From Armatimonadota bacterium (lineage in GTDB: Bacteria > Armatimonadota > Zipacnadia > Zipacnadales > FEN-943), in contig JANZZA010000574.1 of assembly GCA_026419655.1 (NCBI GenBank), positions 1-19,897 of the forward strand: DNA of 19,897 nucleotides, given 5' to 3'. The notes under the pieces were generated by a model. The model worked only from the letters and a program-made list of their open reading frames with translations. It had not been told where the DNA came from and ran no database searches. A program made the translations under genes and the position numbers. Numbering within the stretch: the stretch's first letter is position 1; the number at the start of each line of letters is the position of its first letter. This document shows positions 6,295-14,346 of the stretch, piece after piece.

Positions 6295-9200
6295 ATGGCA
6301 CAGCGAGCTTGTCAACGGATGGCCTTTGGGGGCATCTGCCTGTGGCTGTTGCTCGTCGTAACGACAGCCCGCGCGGAAGACCCTGTCTCCAGGCTATTGA
6401 AACGATGGGGACTGTTCCAGGACTTGCAGCTTTCTGGGACCAACACTTTCACTTTGCAAAACAGCTCAGTAGAAGGCTCCGTGAACAGTTACCTGGGCCA
6501 GCGCTGGGACACTGGAAACTTCATAGCCCAGACGAGCTTGCACGCCGAGGGCTCAATCTACAAGGAATTCGGTTTCCAGGCCGATTTCTCGTCCTCTGGT
6601 TACGGTCCAAGCTACTCTCGATGGCTCCTGGGCTACGTTGGGCACGATACGGCCGTCTACTACGGCGACCTCAACATTGACTTAGGTAGCAATGAGTTTG
6701 CCGCCTTCCGCAAGACGCTCCGCGGCTGGCAGATTGACCAGGCACTTCCCAAAGGCGGCTTGCTGCGCTACTTCGAGTCGGAAGAAAAAGGCCTCGTCAG
6801 GCGACAAACGTTCCCCGGCAACGACACTTCAGGACCCTTCTTCCTTACCTATACCCCTATCATCGAGGGCAGCGAAGTAGTCAAGGTCAACGAAGAGGTG
6901 CAACGCTTCGGGAAGGACTATCGGCTGGACTACGAGACCGGAGAGCTGCGCTTCGAGCCGGTAGATGGGCCTCCTAAAATCATTCCGCGCACGGCGACGG
7001 TCTCGGTAAGTTACCAGTCGTACGGCTACGGCGGGGCGCCAGGCGCTCTCAGCGGGCTGCGAGTCGAGATGCCGCTAGGGGGAAAGCGAGCACTCCTGGG
7101 GATCACGCGACTGACAGAGAGGCGCGGCGGCCGCCAGGGAGACACGGTGGGCTACCATGAGGACATCTATCAGGGGAGTGGAACGACAGGTCCCTTCGAC
7201 ACAAGTTTCAGGCCCATCATCGCCAATGGGGCGCGCGTGACGTACAAAGGGAGAACGCAAACCATCGAGCAGGCCCTGGTCGTCCTGGTGGACAACGTGG
7301 AACAGAAGGAAACTGTGGACTACGACGTAAACCGCTACTTAGGCCGCATCCTCTTCCGCCGCGCCGTCCCACCAACCTCGCTGGTGATAGTCCGTTACTA
7401 CTACGACCTGTCGGCGCGTACTTCCAGCAGCACAGATTTTGGCGGAGACTTGTGGGCTTTCGATTTGGCCTGGGCGGTCACGCCAAACCTGCAACTCAAA
7501 TACGACTACGCTTCCAGCCAGCCTGGCGCGCCCGGAGCGGCCAGCGGGGCTGCTCAGAAGCTTCTCGCTACCTACCGGACTGGCCCCTTGCGGCTTACAG
7601 CCCAGTGGCGCGACATTGACCCAACCTTCGACTTCCTCAATAGCGTGGGCTTCTACCGCCATGAGCGTGGCTTGCAGTATCGAGCCGAATACGAACTGGC
7701 CCAAGCTACAACCCTATACTGGGAATCGTCCAACCTCAAGACCTCCACGGGCTACTCCTTCGGTTACAGTGGCTACCTGGGCGGCGAAGGTTTCGGCGCC
7801 TACGACCCCTATGGGACTCCAGGTACCTATCCTTACGGCGCCTATGCCTCAGCAGTCGCACCACTACAAAGCACCACAACCACGCTGGACGTTACTGCGA
7901 GAAGGACTAACTACGGGATTCGTTTTGCTAAACCCCGCTGGCCCGGCATAGAGCTTGACGTGCAGAAAATGGAGAACGTTAGCGGTTCTGGAAGCCGCAG
8001 TAGCTACGGCGCACGCCAATTGCGGGTTCAATACTTTCCCACCGGAGCCCCGTACTCGCTAAGTCTCTCCTGGTCGGACAACGAACAGTCTTCATTACAG
8101 CCGGGCGGAACACAGACTGGCACTGCGACCTCGACCCGTGCCAGCACGCGTCAGTTTCAAGCAGCCGTAACCTACACACCTTCGCAACGGCTCTCATTTA
8201 GCTGGAACCTTGGTACTGTTGCGACTGATGCCGGTACCGAGTCCCGGTCCAGCTCGCGCACTCAGCAGTTTGCCGCGCGCTGGATGCCATCGGATAAGTT
8301 GAGCCTCAGTCTCACCCATTCAGCAGCGACCAGCACGGGGAAAAGCGTTTATTACGGTGGGGGCGGGGGTGGCGGTGGGGGCTATTATCCATGGAACCCT
8401 GGCGGGAATTGGGGCAGCTACACAGGCACTTACGGCCTCACGGGCCAGGCCTATGTGACCCAGTGGCCTGTAACCTGGCCGTACATAGCCCTGCCGGCCC
8501 AAGACGACGGCGACGATGGAGATAACACCCGCCCCATCCATTACGCCGATAAGAACACAACGGTCAACTTGTCATACCAGCCTTCCGCTCGCCTGTCGCT
8601 CGACTTCTCGGCTGGCCGACGTACCTACCGCGCCGGCAACACCGGATATCTGGCCGACAGCGACCAGGACTTCAGAAACGTCTCCCTCATGTGGCAGGTC
8701 AGCGATGCGCTGGCGTTACAGGCAGCCTATGGGACAGACGATATGCTTTATCTGAGTGAGGACGGCGGACGTATCGCAAACAAAATGCTTAGCTTGGGGC
8801 TCAGTTTCCGGCCGCCAGATTCTAGACTCGGCGCTGCGCTCACGATGACCCGACAGACTGGCTCAAGTCCCACCTACGTGGGGTTCGGGCGAGGCCAGAG
8901 GCAAATCGTGGTGGCAACCGATCTGAGCGACCTCACAGGCCGTCTGTACTACCGCCTCGGGGAATCATCTGAGTTGTACCTTCAGCTCGGCACGGCAAGT
9001 TATTCAGGCGGGTACGCGGCTTTCGACAAGCAGACCATCGAGTTGGGACTGGAGCGTTCTCTCTCCGACAATGCGCGAATGACCTTCGGCTACCGATGGA
9101 TACGCAACCTCACTGACGAAAGCGCGCTGTTGCCAGCCTACCTCAACGTAAGCCAACAATCCCAGGACTACGTGGCAAGCACTGTGTTACTGTCGGTGAA

Positions 9201-9648
9201 CATAAACTTTACCAGCGGGCTGGCCGGCCGCAGCGGCTTCCGCTCACCGACTTCCGCTACAGGCTATTACGGGGCCATGGGCTACGGCAGCTTCGGAACC
9301 GGTAGCTTAACCACCTTTGGCGGCTATCGCAGCGACCTTTTCGGCCAGCAAATGGGCTTCCGGGGCGGCAGGTATGGTGGAGCTTATGGCAGTGGCTTGG
9401 GCGACCTTTTCGGCGACTACGGATACGGCTCATCGGAAATAGGTATTGGAGGGCCCTTCGGGACTGCCAGCGGCTATGGGGCGGGCTACGGGCAGAGTTA
9501 CATGCCTGGTGCTGTGGGCTCTGGTCCCGGTACAACCTGGACCGGCCGCGGCCCCCAAGCTCCGCGGTCGCCTACCGAGAGAGGTGGTCCTGGGGCGATA
9601 CCAACAGACCCGTGGGACCTCGTTGGCGACGCAGTATCGCTGTACTAG
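6295..9648 (+). CDS. Large outer-membrane beta-barrel protein candidate with Gly/Tyr-rich tail
   Basis: 1117 residues with a Sec signal peptide (hydrophobic core about 11-24, likely cut after ARA27). From about 30 to 980 the chain is dominated by alternating, aromatic-rich beta strands ending in Tyr/Phe/Trp, as in large outer-membrane barrels. Two segments, near 205-250 (FGKDYRLDYETGELRF) and 333-372 (VDYDVNRYLGRILF), share a DYxxxxxxGxxxF pattern that resembles repeats in SprA-type surface proteins; this likeness is from memory. A run of nine Gly (688-696) probably lies in a loop. From about 985 the chain becomes Gly/Tyr/Phe/Ser-rich and ends in SLY. The start is the ATG with GAGGT upstream, preferred over GTG at 6265. 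It has no OstA domain, so it is not a standard LptD, and no plug domain, so it is not a standard TonB receptor. It is first of three exported genes. Confidence 0.8.
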   Translation: MAQRACQRMAFGGICLWLLLVVTTARAEDPVSRLLKRWGLFQDLQLSGTNTFTLQNSSVEGSVNSYLGQRWDTGNFIAQTSLHAEGSIYKEFGFQADFSSSGYGPSYSRWLLGYVGHDTAVYYGDLNIDLGSNEFAAFRKTLRGWQIDQALPKGGLLRYFESEEKGLVRRQTFPGNDTSGPFFLTYTPIIEGSEVVKVNEEVQRFGKDYRLDYETGELRFEPVDGPPKIIPRTATVSVSYQSYGYGGAPGALSGLRVEMPLGGKRALLGITRLTERRGGRQGDTVGYHEDIYQGSGTTGPFDTSFRPIIANGARVTYKGRTQTIEQALVVLVDNVEQKETVDYDVNRYLGRILFRRAVPPTSLVIVRYYYDLSARTSSSTDFGGDLWAFDLAWAVTPNLQLKYDYASSQPGAPGAASGAAQKLLATYRTGPLRLTAQWRDIDPTFDFLNSVGFYRHERGLQYRAEYELAQATTLYWESSNLKTSTGYSFGYSGYLGGEGFGAYDPYGTPGTYPYGAYASAVAPLQSTTTTLDVTARRTNYGIRFAKPRWPGIELDVQKMENVSGSGSRSSYGARQLRVQYFPTGAPYSLSLSWSDNEQSSLQPGGTQTGTATSTRASTRQFQAAVTYTPSQRLSFSWNLGTVATDAGTESRSSSRTQQFAARWMPSDKLSLSLTHSAATSTGKSVYYGGGGGGGGGYYPWNPGGNWGSYTGTYGLTGQAYVTQWPVTWPYIALPAQDDGDDGDNTRPIHYADKNTTVNLSYQPSARLSLDFSAGRRTYRAGNTGYLADSDQDFRNVSLMWQVSDALALQAAYGTDDMLYLSEDGGRIANKMLSLGLSFRPPDSRLGAALTMTRQTGSSPTYVGFGRGQRQIVVATDLSDLTGRLYYRLGESSELYLQLGTASYSGGYAAFDKQTIELGLERSLSDNARMTFGYRWIRNLTDESALLPAYLNVSQQSQDYVASTVLLSVNINFTSGLAGRSGFRSPTSATGYYGAMGYGSFGTGSLTTFGGYRSDLFGQQMGFRGGRYGGAYGSGLGDLFGDYGYGSSEIGIGGPFGTASGYGAGYGQSYMPGAVGSGPGTTWTGRGPQAPRSPTERGGPGAIPTDPWDLVGDAVSLY
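9332..9414 (+). repeat. 14-base direct repeat in the Gly-rich tail
   Basis: GCGACCTTTTCGGC occurs at 9332-9345 and again at 9401-9414, in the same reading frame 69 bases (23 codons) apart, each encoding Asp-Leu-Phe-Gly within Gly/Tyr-rich sequence. It suggests the low-complexity tail grew by short internal duplication. Confidence 0.6.
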
Positions 9649-9664
9649 GCTTTCCATAAGGGAT

Positions 9665-9694
9665 CCCCCGCACGGCCGCCGTCGAAATCGGGGG
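9665..9694 (+). promoter_or_regulatory. GC stem-loop just before the next gene
   Basis: CCCCCG (9665-9670) pairs with CGGGGG (9689-9694) across an 18-base loop. It sits between the barrel gene and the next secreted protein and would hide the only G-rich stretch near the GTG codon at 9697. There is no T tract, so it is not a normal terminator; it may tune expression between the two genes. Confidence 0.35.
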
Positions 9695-9720
9695 CAGTGA
9701 TTGCGGCAGTGAGACATGCC

Positions 9721-12102
9721 ATGAAGTTACCGGCTTCAAATTGGGGTAGTGTCAGGCCTCAGCGGCAGCAGGCACGGCGCTTTGTTGGCGCGCTCATGTG
9801 GGGCGCGGCGGTTTTCATAGTCCAAGCTTCCCCAGCGCGGGCAGGCGGGCACTTTCAGGTGGTCGCGAACCGGCCTTTCGGTGCGCGCTGCAACGGCCCT
9901 ATGGGCGCTATTGTCATTGAGGAAGGGCAGCGGAGACCCGGTGTCACCGCAGCCGCAACGATGGCCGCCGCTTCAGCAGTGCAAACACAGCACTCGGTCA
10001 CGCGACTGCAGCGAGCCGCAAGGCCCCTGCGCGTACTGGCCAGTCGAGGAATACTTCGCGGCCCGCTAGACCCGCGCTTCCCGCGAATCGCTGTGCACGT
10101 TACGCCTACTGGAGACCTCGTTCTGCCCGATCTTGTGGCCGCCATGCAGACACAACAATCCCTCGGCAACCCTAACAACAACATCCGCGTGACCTTTCAG
10201 GGTTTCGACGCCGGCGTCCAGGCTGCTTTTCAGGGCTATCTGCAAACTGCCATACCTGTGGCCAAGAGTATCTATGGCTCACCCGCTTTTGACCTGGACG
10301 TGACCGTCATAAACGACTCGAGTGTGACGGACCTTCAGGGCGGCTACTACGACGTCACTACAAATGAAATCCATATGGCCCCACCGACAGGAAACCTAGA
10401 GGAAGACACCTTCGTGTTGCTCAAGCTGCTCCTGCACGCTTTCCACGACGACGCATTTATGTTTTTTGACGCCTGGGAAGATGGCTTTGCGGGGGCCGCC
10501 GCTACAGCCATTCAAACCACCCCCGGCGTGTCGCCAGGATATAACCCATACGACCCTGGCCCCTTCTACGCCCTGTCAGTATACGAGTGCCAAAACCAAC
10601 CACCCCTTGGCAACAGCACTTTCTACCCCGCGTCGGGCTTCGGCGGCATGCTGGTGTGGCGCATTGCGATGGCACGAGCCGCCTGGCTGAAATGCTACAT
10701 CGAAAACCCCTCCTTCTTTGCACGCTTCAATGAGGAATACTACCGACGCTACTCACCATCCCTAGCTGGCGACACCGCGAGCCTCAAGGACATAGGCGCT
10801 CTCGTCCTTCCCTCGGTCGAAGGCATGAGCTTCTACGAGTGGTACAACAACCAGTGGGTGCTGGACACGAGCATCCGAACCGGGCCAAAGTTATTTGTTT
10901 GGAATATTCCCTTGCGAGATGCAGTGGCGCTCATAGTCGAGCACTACGTTACCGATTCGACCGGCAACGAGACACCCCGAGGTGGCCAAGCGTACACGGT
11001 CTACTGGAGCTACGATTTCAGCGTTTCGCTGTACGCAGAAGAAGGAAACGTTATCCCCGTGGCTGATTCGGGCGAAAGCGCAGGCGAAGGCTGGCTATTG
11101 CCGACTTTCTATAACATAGGCGGACCACAGCGCATCACGGTACAGGTGGACCTCAATAACCTGCGCGGCTATTACCCCTTCCCCTACGGTGTCCGTGGAT
11201 ACGACCCTGGCGAGTACAACATCTACGGCGCCTTGCTCGGGGCTATCCAGGGCCAGGTAGAAATAAGTGGAGCAGCCAGTGCAACCGGGATCCAGGCAGC
11301 GAGAGGCGTTTGGGGCAAGGAGATAATGAACGGCAATCTCCGCCCCGCTCAGGTAACTGTGACCTATGTGGCCCCCAGCGGTGACCGCACGTCCCGCACG
11401 GTCAACGTGGGCTGGGATTCGTACATGATTGTACTGCGGGGCGGAACCCACACCACTCTGTCGCGCACTTTCTCTGCGGGCGTTCACTTGATTTCTCTGC
11501 CCCTGTACACGCTGACGCCCTCAGCGCCCGACGTTCTCGGCCTCCCGGCCGAGAAGCTGTTGCTAGCACGCTGGGACCCACGGCTGGGCGGGGCCGGCCG
11601 CTACAGGCTATGGCCTGACTGCGAAGGTTTTGCACCGGGGAAAGCCTTCTTTATCAAGCTGCTCACCGACCATAATCTCCGGGTCAAAGGGCTCGTGCCG
11701 GACGCCGATTCGGACTTCAGCGTGCCACTGCAGTACGGCTGGAATATGGTTGGCGTGCCGCGCACTGCGCCGGTCAACCTCAGTGACCTTCGGGTACAGG
11801 TTGGCCTTGACCCATCTGTGCCCTTCGCCGAGGCCGTCACACGCCAATGGGTCCAGAGCACTGTCTACGGCTACTCAATGGCCCGGGGCTATCAGCAGGC
11901 CACAGTCCTGGAGCCCTTCCAGGGATACTGGGTGCGGTGCCTGGTGCCCAGCGAAGTCCGGCTGATTTTCCCTGGCGGAGCTGGCCGTGCCGCCGCGCCC
12001 GCGGCAGTGGGGCCGAGTGATAGCAACACAGCCGGCACAGCCTCTAGCACCTCTCGGCCATCGCGAGGCTGGGGCAGTCGAAGGCCTGCGAAAAACAGAT
12101 AA
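9721..12102 (+). CDS. Secreted protein with degenerate zincin-like segment and duplicated C-terminal beta domain
   Basis: 793 residues from the ATG at 9721 (GTG at 9697 adds eight). Signal peptide core is about 21-36, with a probable cut after ARA41. Residues about 145-330 look like a peptidase-type helical domain: LLHAFHDD at 237-244 followed by DAWEDGFAGAAA at 250-261 has the layout of HExxH ... WxxEGxA gluzincins, but the catalytic Glu and second His are not in place, so it is probably inactive. A beta-rich middle follows. The C-terminal part (about 585-745) has two related halves, opening with GVHLISLPLY and YGWNMVGVP and closing on GYWVRC, a pattern I associate with Armatimonadota extracellular proteins. 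The last 45 residues are Ala/Ser/Arg-rich. The gene lies 72 bases after the barrel gene and 2 bases before the lipoprotein gene. Exact function unknown. Confidence 0.8.
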   Translation: MKLPASNWGSVRPQRQQARRFVGALMWGAAVFIVQASPARAGGHFQVVANRPFGARCNGPMGAIVIEEGQRRPGVTAAATMAAASAVQTQHSVTRLQRAARPLRVLASRGILRGPLDPRFPRIAVHVTPTGDLVLPDLVAAMQTQQSLGNPNNNIRVTFQGFDAGVQAAFQGYLQTAIPVAKSIYGSPAFDLDVTVINDSSVTDLQGGYYDVTTNEIHMAPPTGNLEEDTFVLLKLLLHAFHDDAFMFFDAWEDGFAGAAATAIQTTPGVSPGYNPYDPGPFYALSVYECQNQPPLGNSTFYPASGFGGMLVWRIAMARAAWLKCYIENPSFFARFNEEYYRRYSPSLAGDTASLKDIGALVLPSVEGMSFYEWYNNQWVLDTSIRTGPKLFVWNIPLRDAVALIVEHYVTDSTGNETPRGGQAYTVYWSYDFSVSLYAEEGNVIPVADSGESAGEGWLLPTFYNIGGPQRITVQVDLNNLRGYYPFPYGVRGYDPGEYNIYGALLGAIQGQVEISGAASATGIQAARGVWGKEIMNGNLRPAQVTVTYVAPSGDRTSRTVNVGWDSYMIVLRGGTHTTLSRTFSAGVHLISLPLYTLTPSAPDVLGLPAEKLLLARWDPRLGGAGRYRLWPDCEGFAPGKAFFIKLLTDHNLRVKGLVPDADSDFSVPLQYGWNMVGVPRTAPVNLSDLRVQVGLDPSVPFAEAVTRQWVQSTVYGYSMARGYQQATVLEPFQGYWVRCLVPSEVRLIFPGGAGRAAAPAAVGPSDSNTAGTASSTSRPSRGWGSRRPAKNR

Positions 12103-12104
12103 CT

Positions 12105-13310
12105 ATGGCCATGGTCATATCCGTAACAGACAACCGCAGAGCCAGAGCCAACCCGTGGCCTGGAGTAGCAGGGCTGGCAACGGTGGCGGTGTTGGCGACA
12201 GCCGGGTGTGGGGGGTTACCATCTGGCGGCCAGGACATCCCGACAGCCGCCACCGTAATCGTAACCATCGGCCCAGAAGGTACACAGGAACCACTAAATG
12301 TCGAGGCGATCGTTATCTGTGGCGGGGTGCGGGCCACGTACAGCCCCAACGAGCCTTACGTTGTTCTGAAAAACGTCCCCTTCGGTACTGAAACTCCACC
12401 GAGACAACCTATCACTGTCACTGCCCGGGGCTATCGTACCCACGCTGAGTGGATACAACTCAATGTGTCGGCCTCGACCTACGTAGACGTCGGCCTTACG
12501 CCTGTTGACCTGTCCCAGACGGGTACAGTTCAAGGCACCGTGAAAGATGCGCTGGCTAACACGCCCATCGTCAACGCCCACGTCAGCTTCTCCCAACAAA
12601 TCGCGGACCAGACCGTCGAAGTGGATGGTTTCACTGATTCGGATGGAGCCTTCATCATCGGCGGAGTGCCCATAGGGCTGTGCGAGGTCACCGTCGTGGC
12701 AACAGGCTACCTGGAGTACCGCTCCCAGGTCGGCGTGTCCCAGGACGCCGGCGGCCAGACGCCGCCGCTGAATGTGACTCTGGTGTCTGGTTCTGCGAAG
12801 GTGCGTGTTAGTGGGACAGTCGTAGACATAGTCAGCGGCTCGCCGATTGCCGGTGCGACTGTCAAGCTCGGCGACCTGTCTACCACGACTGACTCGAATG
12901 GCAGTTTCGTCTTTGAACAGGTCGGCATCGGGTCTGCGGAGCTAGTAGTGGAGGCACAAGGCTACGACATTTACCGCCAGACCATCAGCGTGACGCCCGG
13001 CATGCGTCCTTTGCGTATCGAACTCACCGAGGCGTCGCCCATGCCGCCTGCGCCTCCCCATAATGTTACAGGGACCGTCAGGATAGTCAGTCACCCCGAC
13101 GACAACTCTGGCGTATTGGTCTCTGCCTACAGCCTTGACCTTGGCCTAACCGTTGCGGAGTACACAACTGGCCCCGACGGCAGGTATTATCTGTACGTGC
13201 CGCCAGGCAACTACGAGATACGGGTCTCTTACGAAGGACAGCGACTTGTCAGGAATCTTACGGTGCCAGGCGGTGGGCGAATCCTTACAGGCATAGATTT
13301 TGCTCTGTGA
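12105..13310 (+). CDS. Lipoprotein with about four carboxypeptidase-regulatory-like beta-sandwich domains
   Basis: 401 residues. The N-terminus has a hydrophobic stretch (19-33) and a lipobox ending in TAGC, Cys35; Thr at -3 is not the usual Leu, so lipidation is likely but not certain. After it come about four repeated beta-sandwich domains: 47-133, 138-228, 229-311 and 317-401. The last three show the CarboxypepD_reg pattern clearly: VxGTVxD...PIxxAxV, then DxxGxFxIxxVPxG, then V.A.GY (for example 144-201 and 237-287). Such domains usually serve as stalks or carbohydrate/protein-binding modules on the cell surface. The ATG is two bases after the previous stop with no good Shine-Dalgarno, so translational coupling is probable; ATG 12111 is also possible. 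It is probably the last gene of the three-gene exported set. Confidence 0.85.
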   Translation: MAMVISVTDNRRARANPWPGVAGLATVAVLATAGCGGLPSGGQDIPTAATVIVTIGPEGTQEPLNVEAIVICGGVRATYSPNEPYVVLKNVPFGTETPPRQPITVTARGYRTHAEWIQLNVSASTYVDVGLTPVDLSQTGTVQGTVKDALANTPIVNAHVSFSQQIADQTVEVDGFTDSDGAFIIGGVPIGLCEVTVVATGYLEYRSQVGVSQDAGGQTPPLNVTLVSGSAKVRVSGTVVDIVSGSPIAGATVKLGDLSTTTDSNGSFVFEQVGIGSAELVVEAQGYDIYRQTISVTPGMRPLRIELTEASPMPPAPPHNVTGTVRIVSHPDDNSGVLVSAYSLDLGLTVAEYTTGPDGRYYLYVPPGNYEIRVSYEGQRLVRNLTVPGGGRILTGIDFAL

Positions 13311-13343
13311 CCATCGGGTCGGATGCACAGAACACCGCTCGTA

Positions 13344-13366
13344 CGTGCCAGCGCCGCACTGGCACG
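13344..13366 (+). terminator. Stem-loop after the exported-protein set
   Basis: CGTGCCAG (13344-13351) and CTGGCACG (13359-13366) form a perfect 8-bp stem with a 7-base loop, starting 34 bases after the lipoprotein stop. No T tract follows, so if it ends transcription it is not by the standard intrinsic route; it could also protect the 3' end of the message. Confidence 0.4.
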
Positions 13367-13559
13367 CACGGCGCGCCGGCTACGATACCCGACATGGAAC
13401 TTTAGAGATGAATGTACCTGGCGCCTGCTCCATCGAGCACCACTGCACACGCCCAGTTAGCAAGGCCCACACACCGCGAGCAGGACAAAAACTTCGAGCC
13501 GAAGGCCAAGGAATACACCTCTTCATGGAGGTTTGTGCTGGAAAGATCTGTGCAAGGGA

Positions 13560-13597
13560 TTTGGGAAGTGTCCACGGGGCACCCAAAGGGAAAACCC
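13560..13597 (+). promoter_or_regulatory. Bulged hairpin and tetraloop in the leader of the lpt genes
   Basis: TTTGGG (13560-13565) pairs with CCCAAA (13582-13587); inside it TGTCC (13569-13573) pairs with GGGCA (13577-13581, one G-T wobble) around an ACG loop, leaving an AAG bulge on the 5' side. Directly after comes GGG-AAAA-CCC (13588-13597). The two elements lie about 40 bases before the GTG start. They match no riboswitch class I could recognise. Confidence 0.4.
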
Positions 13598-13634
13598 TGA
13601 AGGCAACAAAGTAGTCTTAAGCCGGGAGAATAAA

Positions 13635-14324
13635 GTGACCGTTGGGGCGCTGATGCGATATTTTGTGGCGGCCGGGATGGTAGGCGCGGCTGGGATGATT
13701 GGCCTTCGTTTAGGCGAGACAAGAGCGCCGGTGGCCCCGGTGGCAGCTTCGCCCACCGCTATGTCCCAGCAAGCCCCCGCCGTCACGGCTACACGCCCGG
13801 TAATGAGCTACACACGCGGGGCAAAACCGGCTTGGCGAGCGAAATTGCGGTCACTTCAAATACGTGGTGGTGGCCAGGCACTTTCTGCAGGCCCTCTGGA
13901 AGAAGCTCTAATCTACGGCACTCACGGCGAGCCGGTGGTAAGAGTTACCGCAGCCGGGATAAAAGGGCAGGCCGGCCAGCGGGACTTCACCGTCCAGGGT
14001 CCTGTCCACGCAGTGGCCGAGCGTGGGGCCATCTTGCGGGCTGCACAGGTAGACTGGTATGACGCCCAGCAACGACTGCATTGCTCCGGACCCGTCACCG
14101 CGCGCTTCCGCAACGCCCTGTTGCAGGCCCCGGAGGCAGACTACCTCATCGGCCGTGACGAAGTAATAGTGCCCGGCCAGGTCCGTCTTTACGTCGGGCG
14201 AAATCTTGTGGTCGGACAACGGCTCACCTACAATATAGTCACCGAGAGCTTCCAGCTAGAGCGCGTGCGGATGGTGCTCCATGCCGAGGAGGCGCGCCGG
14301 GCCCTTGAAGAACTCCGCCGGTAG
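13635..14324 (+). CDS. lptC: LptC-like lipopolysaccharide transport protein
   Basis: 229 residues, anchored in the inner membrane by one N-terminal segment (about 5-25), then an Ala/Pro/Thr-rich linker (about 30-60), then a beta-rich domain (about 70-215). The latter carries the repeating LptC/OstA-type pattern: GPVHAVAERGAILRAAQVDWYDAQQRLHCSGPVTARF, PGQVRLYVGRNLVVGQRLTYN. LptC bridges the LptBFG transporter and LptA in the periplasm. The GTG at 13635 was chosen because GGGAG lies six bases upstream and the protein then starts just before its membrane segment. It is followed 22 bases later by the LptA-like gene, which supports the call. It is slightly longer than Escherichia coli LptC (191). 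Confidence is in the family, not the exact ortholog. Confidence 0.78.
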   Translation: MTVGALMRYFVAAGMVGAAGMIGLRLGETRAPVAPVAASPTAMSQQAPAVTATRPVMSYTRGAKPAWRAKLRSLQIRGGGQALSAGPLEEALIYGTHGEPVVRVTAAGIKGQAGQRDFTVQGPVHAVAERGAILRAAQVDWYDAQQRLHCSGPVTARFRNALLQAPEADYLIGRDEVIVPGQVRLYVGRNLVVGQRLTYNIVTESFQLERVRMVLHAEEARRALEELRR

Positions 14325-14346
14325 AAAAGACTCCGCGAGTGTCCTC

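Larger units (their letters stand above)
13311..13634. other. Structured gap of about 320 bases before the lpt genes
   Basis: No protein gene seen; the open frames across it have improbable composition. It holds, in order, an 8-bp stem-loop (13344-13366), a 10-base palindrome CGGCGCGCCG (13369-13378), a CTTCG-AGC-CGAAG hairpin (13492-13504), and a bulged hairpin plus tetraloop (13560-13597). The density of potential RNA structure is higher than in the other gaps. A Shine-Dalgarno GGGAG at 13624-13628 is followed six bases later by the GTG start of the LptC-like gene. Confidence 0.5.

Noticed and set aside
8356..8382. G-rich run as a regulatory or slippage site
   Set aside because: It simply encodes nine Gly with mixed third bases (GGT, GGG, GGC) in an otherwise intact frame, so there is no sign of frameshifting.
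6295..9648. Reading the barrel protein as LptD for the nearby lpt genes
   Set aside because: It has no N-terminal OstA domain and no visible LptD signature; proximity alone is not enough.
13369..13378. Palindrome CGGCGCGCCG as an operator or attachment site
   Set aside because: GC-only palindromes arise easily in a genome of this composition and no second copy or mobile gene accompanies it.
13300..13614. Possible small protein in the gap before lptC
   Set aside because: His/Cys/Arg-rich random-looking sequence with no ribosome binding site; the region reads better as an RNA leader.
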